NCBI GenBank assembly: GCA_018663485.1
Contig: JABJQI010000026.1
Span: 1 to 22,468 of the forward strand
Source of the DNA: Opitutia bacterium
GTDB lineage: Bacteria > Verrucomicrobiota > Verrucomicrobiia > Opitutales > Coraliomargaritaceae
Reading direction: 5' to 3'
DNA: 22,468 bases
The translations under genes were made by a program, and so were the position numbers. The notes below the pieces were generated by a model. That model made no database searches, was not told the DNA's origin, and was given only the letters and a program-made list of their open reading frames with translations. Position 1 is the first letter of the stretch, and each line of letters starts with the position of its first letter. This document shows, piece after piece, positions 15,639 through 22,468 of the stretch.

Positions 15639-16808
15639 ATGAAGCATACCACTTGCCCCTGTTGCCAAAGCGCAGACCTCGACGCGTTTTTTACGATCCG
15701 CAATGCGCCCGTGCAGAGTATTATAGCGATTAAAAGCTACGCAGCGGCGATGCAGGTGCCACGGCATGATATTGTGTTAACTTTCTGTAATCACTGCGGG
15801 TTCATTTTTAATAGCGAGTTCGATACCGAATGGGACTTCTACACTCAAGGCTATGAGGATCAGCAGGGTTTCTCGCCAACGTTTGTTAAATTTATCACGG
15901 GTGTCACGCAGCGCTTTATTGATAAATATGCACTGCGCAATAAGACGGTGATCGAAATCGGCTGTGGCAAGGGCGATTTTATCCGTTTGATTTGTGCCCT
16001 CGGCGATAATCAAGGTGTTGGGATCGATCCGGCGTGGGTGCCTGGTCGCGGTGAGCCCAATCCAAACGTTCGCTTTATTCCTGAGTTCTATAGTCAGGCA
16101 CATGCTGATCTTCATGCCGACTGTATCACCTGCCGACATACGTTGGAGCATATTTTTGAGACGAATGACTTGATTAAAATGATCCGTGATTCGTGCCAAG
16201 ACGCGTCTCCCATTTTGTTTTTTGAAGTGCCCAGCATTGTCCGTATTTTAAAGGATCAAGCCTTCTGGGATATTTTTGGCGAGCATTGTAGTTACTTCAG
16301 TCCTAGTTCTTTGGCGCAGTTGTTTCGGCGTAACAAATTTGAAGTGCTGGATTTGTCTCTTGAATATGACGATCAATATTTGTTCATCGAAGCACGGCCA
16401 GCCGATGCTGTTTCGGATACAGTGCATCCTCTCGAAGAATCAGTTGCAGACTTGAAAGCATTGACCCGATTGTTTGTGCAAAAAATCAATAAGCATCTGG
16501 AACAGTGGCGGGTACGACTCGTGCGATTGAAGGAAGAGAAAAAGAAAGTCGTGGTGTGGGGAGGTGGGTCGAAGGCGGTCGGCTTTCTCACGCAGTTGGA
16601 TGAAATCGGCGTGATTGAGCATGTGGTGGATATTAATCCGCATTTACTGGGCAATTTTATTCCAGCAATTGGCAAGCAATATGTCGGACCAGATTTCCTC
16701 GAAAGTTACCGCCCGGACGTAGTCATTCTGATGAATTCGGTATACATCAATGAAGTTCGAGCAGATCTAGCTGGCAGGGGACTACATCCTGAGCTGATTG
16801 GCCTATAA
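15639..16808 (+). CDS. Second zinc-finger C-methyltransferase-like SAM enzyme
   Basis: Distant paralogue of the methyltransferase encoded at 9794-11071, 389 residues, same three-part plan. Zinc ligands C6-x2-C9 and C50-x2-C53 are followed by the SAM fold with VIEIGCGKGDFI (104-115) and acidic D130 in GVGIDP, then a C-terminal domain VVVWGGGSKAVGFL. At the active-site block the sequence is FGEH (213-216): the Glu-His pair E215-H216 is kept, while the Tyr and first His of the other protein's YHEH are Phe and Gly. It should still bind SAM and probably methylates, but a different sugar or position is expected. 16 bases on either side separate it from the SDR and flavoprotein genes. Confidence 0.86.
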   Translation: MKHTTCPCCQSADLDAFFTIRNAPVQSIIAIKSYAAAMQVPRHDIVLTFCNHCGFIFNSEFDTEWDFYTQGYEDQQGFSPTFVKFITGVTQRFIDKYALRNKTVIEIGCGKGDFIRLICALGDNQGVGIDPAWVPGRGEPNPNVRFIPEFYSQAHADLHADCITCRHTLEHIFETNDLIKMIRDSCQDASPILFFEVPSIVRILKDQAFWDIFGEHCSYFSPSSLAQLFRRNKFEVLDLSLEYDDQYLFIEARPADAVSDTVHPLEESVADLKALTRLFVQKINKHLEQWRVRLVRLKEEKKKVVVWGGGSKAVGFLTQLDEIGVIEHVVDINPHLLGNFIPAIGKQYVGPDFLESYRPDVVILMNSVYINEVRADLAGRGLHPELIGL

Positions 16809-16824
16809 TACAGATAAAATAGCA

Positions 16825-18027
16825 ATGAAAACGGTAGATTACTTAATCATAGGCGGGGGTATCATTGGCATCACTGTGGCCTTGGCGTTGAAGCGCCGAC
16901 ATCCGGCTAGCTCAGTGTGTGTGATCGATAAGGAAGCGCGACTCGGCATGCATGGCAGTGGCCGCAACAGCGGGGTGATTCATTCCGGGTTTTATTACTC
17001 AGCGAATAGCTTGAAGGCACGCTTTACCCGCGATGGTAATCGCGCCCTGAAGGATTTTATCCGTGAGCGAAATCTGCCGCTGAATGAATGCGGCAAACTG
17101 GTGATCGCCAAGGACGAGTCAGAACTGCCGGTTTTGGATGAGTTGTTGCAGCGCGGATCTGCGAATGGCGTGGAACTGTACAAAATTAGCGCCGAAGAGG
17201 CGCGCGAGATCGAACCACGGGTGAAGACCTACCAGAATGCGCTGTGGAGTCCTAGCACTGCGACCGCAGATCCAGTCATCGTGTTAGAGGCATTTCGCCA
17301 GGAGGCAGAGGATCGTGGAATTGAATTGCTGATGGGCGAGGCGTTCGAGCAGTGTGATGGTAATCGGGTTTGGAGCACTAGCGAAGTATTTGACGCTGGC
17401 TATGTGGTGAATGCCGCGGGCCTCTATGCCGATCGAATCGCGCATGCCTTTGGTTTCGGAAAACAATACATGATTTTCCCGTTTAAAGGCCTCTATTTAA
17501 AATCAACGGAGCCCGTTGGGAGCTTCAAGACCAACATTTATCCCGTTCCCGATTTACGTAATCCCTTTCTCGGAGTTCACGTTACGGTTACAGTGGATGG
17601 ACATCACAAGATCGGCCCTACCGCGATCCCGGCATTTTGGCGGGAGCAATACAAAGGATTTGGAAATTTTGCTTGGAACGAGCTGTTTCAAATTATGATT
17701 CAAGGTTCGCAGATGATGGTGCATTCAGACTTCGATTTCAGGCGTTTGGCATATGAGGAACTACGTAAATACCAGCGCAGTCATTTGGTGGCTCTGTCGC
17801 AACCGTTGGCGACTGGGCTGAAGCCTGAAACTTTTACGCAGTGGGGACCCTCGGGGATCCGCGCTCAGCTGCTCAATCTAAAAACAAAGAGCTTAGAGAT
17901 GGATTTTGTGTATGAGGGCGATGGTCGATCCTTTCATATTTTAAATTCTGTTTCGCCGGGTTGGACTTGTTCGATCCCATTTAGCGACTATTTGGTCGAT
18001 CAAATGGAGGCGTCCACAAGGGCGTGA
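16825..18027 (+). CDS. L-2-hydroxyglutarate oxidase-like FAD-dependent oxidoreductase (DAO family)
   Basis: FAD enzyme that in characterised LhgO relatives oxidises L-2-hydroxyglutarate to 2-oxoglutarate, passing electrons to the membrane quinone pool. The 400-residue product has GGGIIG (10-15) for FAD binding and an acidic residue after strand two (D35/E37). Next comes the family block GSGRNSGVIHSGFYY (44-58) with H53, then VNAAGLYADRIA, and a C-terminal SVSPGWTCSIPFSDYLVDQ that matches the FAD-closing segment. Length agrees with LhgO (about 400-420). The ATG at 16825 is used; an in-frame TTG at 16798 would overlap the methyltransferase gene. Presence in a sugar-precursor operon suggests recycling of a 2-hydroxy acid made by a neighbouring dehydrogenase, or oxidation of a hydroxy-acid part of the glycan. 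Which is unknown. Confidence 0.87.
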   Translation: MKTVDYLIIGGGIIGITVALALKRRHPASSVCVIDKEARLGMHGSGRNSGVIHSGFYYSANSLKARFTRDGNRALKDFIRERNLPLNECGKLVIAKDESELPVLDELLQRGSANGVELYKISAEEAREIEPRVKTYQNALWSPSTATADPVIVLEAFRQEAEDRGIELLMGEAFEQCDGNRVWSTSEVFDAGYVVNAAGLYADRIAHAFGFGKQYMIFPFKGLYLKSTEPVGSFKTNIYPVPDLRNPFLGVHVTVTVDGHHKIGPTAIPAFWREQYKGFGNFAWNELFQIMIQGSQMMVHSDFDFRRLAYEELRKYQRSHLVALSQPLATGLKPETFTQWGPSGIRAQLLNLKTKSLEMDFVYEGDGRSFHILNSVSPGWTCSIPFSDYLVDQMEASTRA

Positions 18028-18038
18028 GCTACTTGCAA

Positions 18039-18076
18039 CACTCACTGAAGCTGAGTGCTGGGGTCGATTTTTCGAC
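18039..18076 (+). other. Two consecutive small stem-loops after the flavoprotein gene
   Basis: CACTCA (18039-18044) pairs with TGAGTG (18052-18057) around 7 bases, and GTCGA (18063-18067) pairs with TCGAC (18072-18076) around TTTT. They lie 12-49 bases after the stop, before the A+T-rich leader of the GT2 gene. No T-run follows either, so termination is possible only by an unusual route. Confidence 0.25.
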
Positions 18077-18128
18077 TGTAGTATTAGGCGAAAATTTCAA
18101 ATAAATAATCGTTATCTAACCAAATTAT

Positions 18129-19127
18129 ATGATGAATCGTGAAGAAAAAAAACCACTGCTGAGTATTTGTGTCCCGACTAGGAATCGTGTGGATCTATTG
18201 TTGCGGACTTTACGGTCAGTTCAGACGAGCTCGAGCGAGGTCGAAATTGTGGTGACTGACAATTCCGAGGGGGATGAGACGAAGCATGCAGTTGAAGCAC
18301 TGTTTGATGGCTATGAGGGGAGCTGGCGTTACCATAAAAATAATTTTCCGCACGAGATGCCTGGATGGGAAAAGATGGTGGGGAACTTTAACATGGGGGT
18401 GCATCTCGCTAGAGGGAAATACATCTATATCCTCCACGATGATGACTATTTATTGAAAGATTCATTGGATATTCTGCTGCGCGGTCTGCGCACCATGGAT
18501 GAGACCTATAAGATTGTCGTATTTGGGACTCTATTGGTTGACATGCAGGGCAATGTCTTGCGAGTCGACCACTTTGCCGCTCAAGGCTATTATAGCCCCG
18601 CAGAATCGCTCGAGAAGTTGCTGAAAAATTCTGCTTCGGTTCACACGCCGGGATTTATTTTTAGAAAAGAAGTTTATGATACGGTGGGGCTCTGGGATGT
18701 TGAGGGTTGTCCGCCGGTCGATTATAATATGTGGGTGCGTTCTTTCAGTGAGTTTGGTGTCTATGTGATGTCTGATGTGCTGTCCGCATTTACGATTCAT
18801 CCTGGATCTGTGACTATGACGATGTTCAATATTGAGAGTGTGCGTGCGTTGAAAGATAACTTTGATCTAGTGAGGAAAAAGAATTTGCTCAAGGTGAGTC
18901 GGCTGGAACAACTCAAATCACAATTCATCCATCAATTCCTGTTGGCCGGGGTGTGGAAATTTATCAAAAAAAGAAAATACGCTGAGGCGCGCCAGGTGAT
19001 GGATTTATCCAAGCATCCCGAGATGCAGCAGCTCCGGCTCTCGCTGAAATGGTTTCCAGTCAAAGTGACGTTCTCACTGTACCTCTCTTTCTCTAAGCTG
19101 TTCCCCTCCGCCACCAGCTCACGTTGA
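18129..19127 (+). CDS. GT2-family glycosyltransferase
   Basis: Inverting GT-A transferase of 332 residues starting a second transferase block. The N-terminus has LLSICVPTRNRVDLLLRTL and IVVTDNSEGDET (about 40-51), the nucleotide-binding part. H103-D104-D105-D106 (ILHDDDYL) is the metal-binding DxD, and GFIFRKEVYDTVGLWD further on is the usual acceptor-side helix of the family. The polar C-terminal 90 residues look like a helical tail. Two adjacent ATGs (18129, 18132) are possible; no Shine-Dalgarno is present. An A8 tract occupies codons 6-8, a position where length change would switch the gene off. It is separated by 126 bases from the next gene. Donor and acceptor are unknown. Confidence 0.87.
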   Translation: MMNREEKKPLLSICVPTRNRVDLLLRTLRSVQTSSSEVEIVVTDNSEGDETKHAVEALFDGYEGSWRYHKNNFPHEMPGWEKMVGNFNMGVHLARGKYIYILHDDDYLLKDSLDILLRGLRTMDETYKIVVFGTLLVDMQGNVLRVDHFAAQGYYSPAESLEKLLKNSASVHTPGFIFRKEVYDTVGLWDVEGCPPVDYNMWVRSFSEFGVYVMSDVLSAFTIHPGSVTMTMFNIESVRALKDNFDLVRKKNLLKVSRLEQLKSQFIHQFLLAGVWKFIKKRKYAEARQVMDLSKHPEMQQLRLSLKWFPVKVTFSLYLSFSKLFPSATSSR

Positions 19128-19187
19128 AGTCTTTGAAGGTCAGTAATAGGGCTATGCCGCGGCCCAACAATCGCGTACACTTTTGAA

Positions 19188-19211
19188 TTGATTGCTTCCG
19201 AATGTTGATTG
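19188..19211 (+). repeat. Direct repeat TTGATTG in the 126-base gap before the HlpA-like gene
   Basis: TTGATTG occurs at 19188-19194 and 19205-19211, start to start 17 bases, about one and a half helical turns. The second copy could also serve as a -35 (TTGATT) with the A+T-rich stretch at 19225-19234 as -10. Weak evidence either way; no -10 fits well. Confidence 0.2.
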
Positions 19212-19253
19212 GCTTTGGGAGCCGTAAATATTTAGGCCATCCAACTTTTTTAT

Positions 19254-20186
19254 ATGAATAGACCCGTATTGCTGATCCATTTCAATCGTCCGTCCGCGAC
19301 GCGCAGGCAATTGGAGGCATTGAAGGAAGTTGCGCCCGAGCGGGTGTGGATCCTCTGCGATGGGCCACGCAAGAATAAGCTCTCTGATATTGAAAAAGTA
19401 TGTGAGGTGCGCGAATTGCTCGATCATCTCCCCTGGCAATGCGAAGTGAAAAAACTGTATCGCAAAGAAAATTTAGGCTGCTTTAAAAATAATTCTGCAG
19501 GGATTAGCTGGTTTCTAAATGACTGTGGTGCGGGAATCATCCTAGAAGATGATATTATACCCGATCCGTCCTTCTTTCAGTTTTGTGATGAGTTGCTGGA
19601 TCGATATGCCGATGAGCCACGAGTCTATGCTGTGTCGGGCCAGCATAGTTCTCCTGTTCCGATGCAGATCGATGCAGATTATTCGTTTTGTAATTACTTT
19701 GACTGCTGGGGGTGGGCGACCTGGAAGCGTGCCTGGGATCATTTTGACCCAGACATGACGGCTTGGCGCGATCGGGCAGAGTGGGGAATCGTCAGCCGCC
19801 GCGTGCTGCATAATTTACGTGCGCGTCTGTATTGGGATGTGATGTTTCGAATGGTTGACGTCGGTCGCCGAGATTCATGGGCCTATCGTTATTTACTGAC
19901 GATTTGGAAAGAGCAGGGCTGCACGGTGGTACCGAAGATGAATCTGGTGAGAAATGTAGGGTTCGATGACGAAGCAAGTCATACCGGGCATTTGTTAGGA
20001 CGTGAAGCAAAGACGCATGTGCAAACGTTTCCATTATCACATCCGACTGAAATCGTGCCTGATCCGCTGATCGACCAGTGGTATGAGGATGAATTATGCA
20101 GTAAGTCACCTAAGGCCCGAGTACGCTGGCTGTATCATCAGTTTAAGCGCAGGTACGATCGATTGGTAAATCGTAGCGTTTCATGA
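19254..20186 (+). CDS. HlpA-like nucleotide-diphosphosugar transferase
   Basis: GT-A-like glycosyltransferase of 310 residues. It starts PVLLIHFNRPSATRRQLEAL, contains LYRKENLGCFKNNSAGISWFL, and the metal-binding GIILEDDIIPDPSFFQF with E98-D99-D100. This is followed by CWGWATWKRAWDHFD and a C-terminal NLVRNVGFDDEASHTG. This combination is characteristic of proteins annotated as 'hemolytic protein HlpA-like' glycosyltransferases, resembling the GNT-I fold; the haemolysin name is historical and no toxin role is implied. The gene follows 126 bases of non-coding sequence and is preceded by TTTTTTAT directly before ATG. It ends 15 bases before the next start. Sugar specificity unknown. Confidence 0.82.
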   Translation: MNRPVLLIHFNRPSATRRQLEALKEVAPERVWILCDGPRKNKLSDIEKVCEVRELLDHLPWQCEVKKLYRKENLGCFKNNSAGISWFLNDCGAGIILEDDIIPDPSFFQFCDELLDRYADEPRVYAVSGQHSSPVPMQIDADYSFCNYFDCWGWATWKRAWDHFDPDMTAWRDRAEWGIVSRRVLHNLRARLYWDVMFRMVDVGRRDSWAYRYLLTIWKEQGCTVVPKMNLVRNVGFDDEASHTGHLLGREAKTHVQTFPLSHPTEIVPDPLIDQWYEDELCSKSPKARVRWLYHQFKRRYDRLVNRSVS

Positions 20187-20201
20187 ACTGTGTACATCGC
20201 T

Positions 20202-21059
20202 ATGTCTAAGCTGGAATCGAATCTGCCAGCCAGTGGCTCTGGGGTGGATCTGCAACAGCGGTATGTGCTGGGGCAGCGTCTAGATGCGACCGACTATGCA
20301 GATGCGACTGAGCGTGTCGTCGATTGGGCAAGACGCGGGGAATCCAGATACGTCTGTTTGTCGAATGTGCACATGGTCATGCAAGGCTGGGATGACCCAA
20401 ATTTTAGGCAGATCATCAATACTGCTGATTTGATCACTACCGATGGGGTGCCACTGGTTTGGTGCCTACGGGCGCTCGGAGTGCCCTCGGCGGTGCGTGT
20501 GTATGGGCCCGACTTGACTTTGCATGTCTGTGCCACTGCCGCGCAACAGCAGTTAGCAATCGGCCTCTACGGCGGCACGGCGCAAAGCCTTAAAGAGTTT
20601 GCCGCATTGTTACAGTCGCGCTTCCCAGCGATTGAAATTGCCTGTTCGATCGCACCGCCGTTTCGGCCGCTGACCGCAGCGGAGGATGCGACTTATACCA
20701 AGCAGTTGGCGGAGTCTGGCGCGCGGATCCTGTTCGTGGGCATCGGTTGCCCGAAGCAAGAGATTTGGATGTCGGAACATCGGGGACGCTTGAATATGCC
20801 GATGCTTGGCGTGGGCGCGGCCTTTGACTTCCATGCGGGGCGTATCAAGCAGGCGCCAGCGTGGCTGCAAGCGATTGGGCTGGAATGGCTGTTCCGCTTG
20901 CTGATGGAGCCACGGCGCCTGTGGCGGCGCTACGCATGGCATAACCCACGCTTCGTACTGTTTTTTATTGGGCAACTGCTACGAGGCCGCAGGCGCAGGC
21001 GCACCAGCCAGGGGCATGTAGGTCGTGGTTCATCATCTGAGCCAATTAACAAAGTTTAA
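20202..21059 (+). CDS. WecG/TagA/CpsF-family (GT26) glycosyltransferase
   Basis: Membrane-associated transferase that in WecG and TagA adds a sugar (ManNAcA or ManNAc) as the second residue on the undecaprenyl diphosphate-linked primer. The 285-residue product has LTTDGVPLVW-like sequence at 78-87 with the catalytic-type D81, RVYGPDL, GLYGGT, FVGIGCPKQEIWM and GAAFDFHAG. The C-terminal membrane-recruiting helix region is APAWLQAIGLEWLFRLLMEPRRLWRRY. The ATG at 20202 is chosen over an in-frame GTG at 20190, which lies only 3 bases after the previous stop; the four extra residues carry no family sequence. Presence of this family implies an initiating amino-sugar phosphate transferase encoded elsewhere. 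The extended basic tail (about 265-285) is not part of the conserved domain. Confidence 0.93.
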   Translation: MSKLESNLPASGSGVDLQQRYVLGQRLDATDYADATERVVDWARRGESRYVCLSNVHMVMQGWDDPNFRQIINTADLITTDGVPLVWCLRALGVPSAVRVYGPDLTLHVCATAAQQQLAIGLYGGTAQSLKEFAALLQSRFPAIEIACSIAPPFRPLTAAEDATYTKQLAESGARILFVGIGCPKQEIWMSEHRGRLNMPMLGVGAAFDFHAGRIKQAPAWLQAIGLEWLFRLLMEPRRLWRRYAWHNPRFVLFFIGQLLRGRRRRRTSQGHVGRGSSSEPINKV

Positions 21060-21082
21060 GGCAGAAACACTTAGCGTATTTT

Positions 21083-22291
21083 ATGATGAAGAAGATCTTA
21101 CTATCGGCATTTTGTTGCAACCCATTTAAAGGTTCCGAGGCTGCCAGCGGTTGGCATTGGTCAACTGGTTTACTGAAGCATGGCTTCGAGGTGCATACGA
21201 TTACGCGCAACATAAACCAAGCGAGTGTCGAGAAGCATGGCCCTGTGCCAGGGCTTACCCTGCACTACTTGCAACTTCCATTCGGATTGGAGCGGCTCTA
21301 CGGGTTTTCGCAAGCTACGATGTATTTGTATTATATCCTGTGGCAATGGATGGCATACCGCTTAGCTAAAAAGCTGAATCAATCTCTGGGTTTTTACAGA
21401 GCTCAACATGTCTCATGGGGCAGTATACAGTTTGGTTCATTTTTATACCGCTTGGATGTGCCATTCATTTTTGGTCCTGCGGGTGGCGGGCAACATGCGC
21501 CTGATGCATTCAAGGAGTATTTCCTGGAGCACTGGTCCGCAGAAGAAAAAAGAAAAAAAATCAGTCACTGCTTACTTAAATATAATCCGGCATGTAAGCA
21601 GATGCTCCAGCGGGCACATGCGGTCTTAACCTCTAATTTAGACACGCAAGCGATGGCCGAGACGGCAGGAGCGAAAAATATTATTCCAACGCTTGATTCA
21701 GCACTACCAGAGTCGTTTTTTTCTCCGGAATTCATCGTGCGTTGTCCTAGCATTGTGCAAATGAAACTACTTTGGGTCGGTCGTCTATTACCCCGCAAGG
21801 GTCTGCTCTTGACGTTAGAGGTAATGCATGCCCTTAAGCGTTACCCCGGCATGACTCTTACCATTGTTGGTGATGGACCAATGAGATCTGCGGCTGAGTT
21901 GCAGATACATGCACTGGGGTTGGAACGGCAGGTGACGTTGGTTGGTGCTGTGCCCTTAGCCGAGGTCCGTAATTATTACGCAAGCCACGATGCTTTTTTA
22001 TTTACTTCCTTGCGTGATTCATGCCCTGCGCAATTGTTCGAGTCGATGGCTTTTAATCTGCCAGTGGTGACCTTGGATTTGCATGGGCAAGGCCAAATTA
22101 TTACCGCTGAAACGGGCATCAAGATTGCGATGAATACACCTGAAATTATGGTGCAGCAACTCGCTGATGCAATTGTGGATTTATCGAACGATCCGCAACG
22201 TTACAGTGCCTTAAGTCATGCCGCCTATTTGTTTGCGAAACAGCAGACCTGGGAAAATAAAATCAAGACGGTTGTGGAGCGTTGCTATTAG
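21083..22291 (+). CDS. GT4-family glycosyltransferase with D-x7-E active-site variant
   Basis: Retaining GT-B transferase of 402 residues. The N-terminal domain has SAFCCNPFKGSEAASGWHW, the GSE...GW pattern common in this GT4 subgroup, then FIFGPAGGGQHAP. The C-terminal domain has LLWVGRLLPRKGLLLTLEV, LTIVGDGPM, and SLRDSCPAQLFESMAFNLPVV. In the EX7E position the first acid is Asp (D312) and the second Glu (E320); an Asp there is uncommon but seen in subgroup members to my knowledge. An A8 tract (21553-21560) spans codons for residues 157-160. Two adjacent ATGs (21083, 21086) are possible. It is 23 bases after the GT26 gene. Last gene in the window; no terminator of normal form follows. Confidence 0.9.
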   Translation: MMKKILLSAFCCNPFKGSEAASGWHWSTGLLKHGFEVHTITRNINQASVEKHGPVPGLTLHYLQLPFGLERLYGFSQATMYLYYILWQWMAYRLAKKLNQSLGFYRAQHVSWGSIQFGSFLYRLDVPFIFGPAGGGQHAPDAFKEYFLEHWSAEEKRKKISHCLLKYNPACKQMLQRAHAVLTSNLDTQAMAETAGAKNIIPTLDSALPESFFSPEFIVRCPSIVQMKLLWVGRLLPRKGLLLTLEVMHALKRYPGMTLTIVGDGPMRSAAELQIHALGLERQVTLVGAVPLAEVRNYYASHDAFLFTSLRDSCPAQLFESMAFNLPVVTLDLHGQGQIITAETGIKIAMNTPEIMVQQLADAIVDLSNDPQRYSALSHAAYLFAKQQTWENKIKTVVERCY

Positions 22292-22468
22292 TTTACGAGC
22301 TTACTTTCGCAGAGTCACTCGTACGCAAATTATATATAAGTCGATCACGCTCTAGTGCGGCCTCGTAATATACTGTTGTAACGAATGGCTGACTTTCCCC
22401 CCGATCGCATGCGTGGTTTTTAGCTGCTGAAGTGAATCAATTAACTGCGACTAGGGGGTAATTCCTAT
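22292..22468 (+). other. Non-coding tail after the last GT4 gene
   Basis: No gene is seen. TACGAG (22294-22299) can pair with CTCGTA (22318-22323) around an 18-base loop, then an A+T-rich patch ATTATATATAAG follows; this might mark a weak terminator or a promoter patch, but neither is convincing. The final bases GGTAATTCCTAT resemble the leader of the first gene (GGTA then ATTCCTATG), so another gene may start right at the window edge. Confidence 0.35.

Noticed and set aside
15777..16199. 140-codon open frame on the minus strand
   Set aside because: Antisense to the zinc-binding and SAM motifs of the second methyltransferase; no family pattern.
1..22468. Insertion sequence, CRISPR array, tRNA or rRNA
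   Set aside because: No transposase-like frame, no long terminal inverted repeats, no regular spaced repeats, and no tRNA or rRNA-like sequence were seen in the gaps.

Overview
The window is one uninterrupted surface-polysaccharide locus. Nineteen protein genes all lie on the + strand and are mostly a few bases apart or overlapping. An outer-membrane polysaccharide export protein and a single-chain Wzc-type tyrosine kinase point to a diderm (Gram-negative) bacterium using Wzx/Wzy-type assembly. Gene starts almost never carry a Shine-Dalgarno sequence, and coding base composition looks intermediate. Together with the cassette content this would fit Verrucomicrobiota (Opitutae-like) or a similar environmental lineage, but that placement is a guess from general familiarity and no taxonomic marker is present. 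I see no rRNA, tRNA, CRISPR array, transposase or phage gene.

Layout. (1) 84-3008: export and chain-length control, with a short Wza-like protein followed by a Wzz/Wzc co-polymerase fused to a BY-kinase. (2) 3009-3357: a 349-base non-coding gap with small hairpins. (3) 3358-9472: assembly and transfer, comprising a Wzx-like flippase, a GT4 glycosyltransferase, a Wzy/WaaL-like polymerase or ligase, a GT2 transferase and a CgeB-like transferase; the last junctions use ATGA stop/start overlaps. (4) 9473-9793: a strongly A+T-rich gap that probably holds an internal promoter. (5) 9794-14376: precursor module A, with a zinc-finger sugar C-methyltransferase, a glucose-1-phosphate cytidylyltransferase-like enzyme, a PIG-L/LmbE deacetylase, an RmlC-like 3,5-epimerase and an SAF-type oxidoreductase resembling 'predicted homoserine dehydrogenase'. 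(6) 14525-18027: precursor module B, with an extended SDR epimerase/reductase, a second C-methyltransferase-like protein and an L-2-hydroxyglutarate oxidase-like flavoprotein. (7) 18129-22291: four more glycosyltransferases (GT2, a HlpA-like family with an EDD motif, WecG/TagA/CpsF GT26, and GT4). (8) 22292-22468: non-coding tail.

How the genes may work together. Modules A and B would make and decorate one or more unusual nucleotide sugars (C-methylated, perhaps deacetylated, perhaps carrying a carboxylated or hydroxy-acid part). The seven transferases would build the repeat unit on undecaprenyl diphosphate. The flippase and Wzy-like protein would translocate and polymerise it, and the Wza/Wzc pair would set length and export it. 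No initiating phosphosugar transferase (WbaP/WcaJ/WecA type) and no recognisable nucleotide-sugar 4,6-dehydratase is encoded here, so both must come from elsewhere or the pathway differs from the textbook one.

The best candidate for an undescribed system is the eight-gene block 9794-18027. Each protein belongs to a recognisable family, but the combination does not match any characterised sugar pathway I know. Secondary points of interest are a start-codon context dominated by T just before ATG without Shine-Dalgarno, and A7/A8 tracts at sensitive positions.
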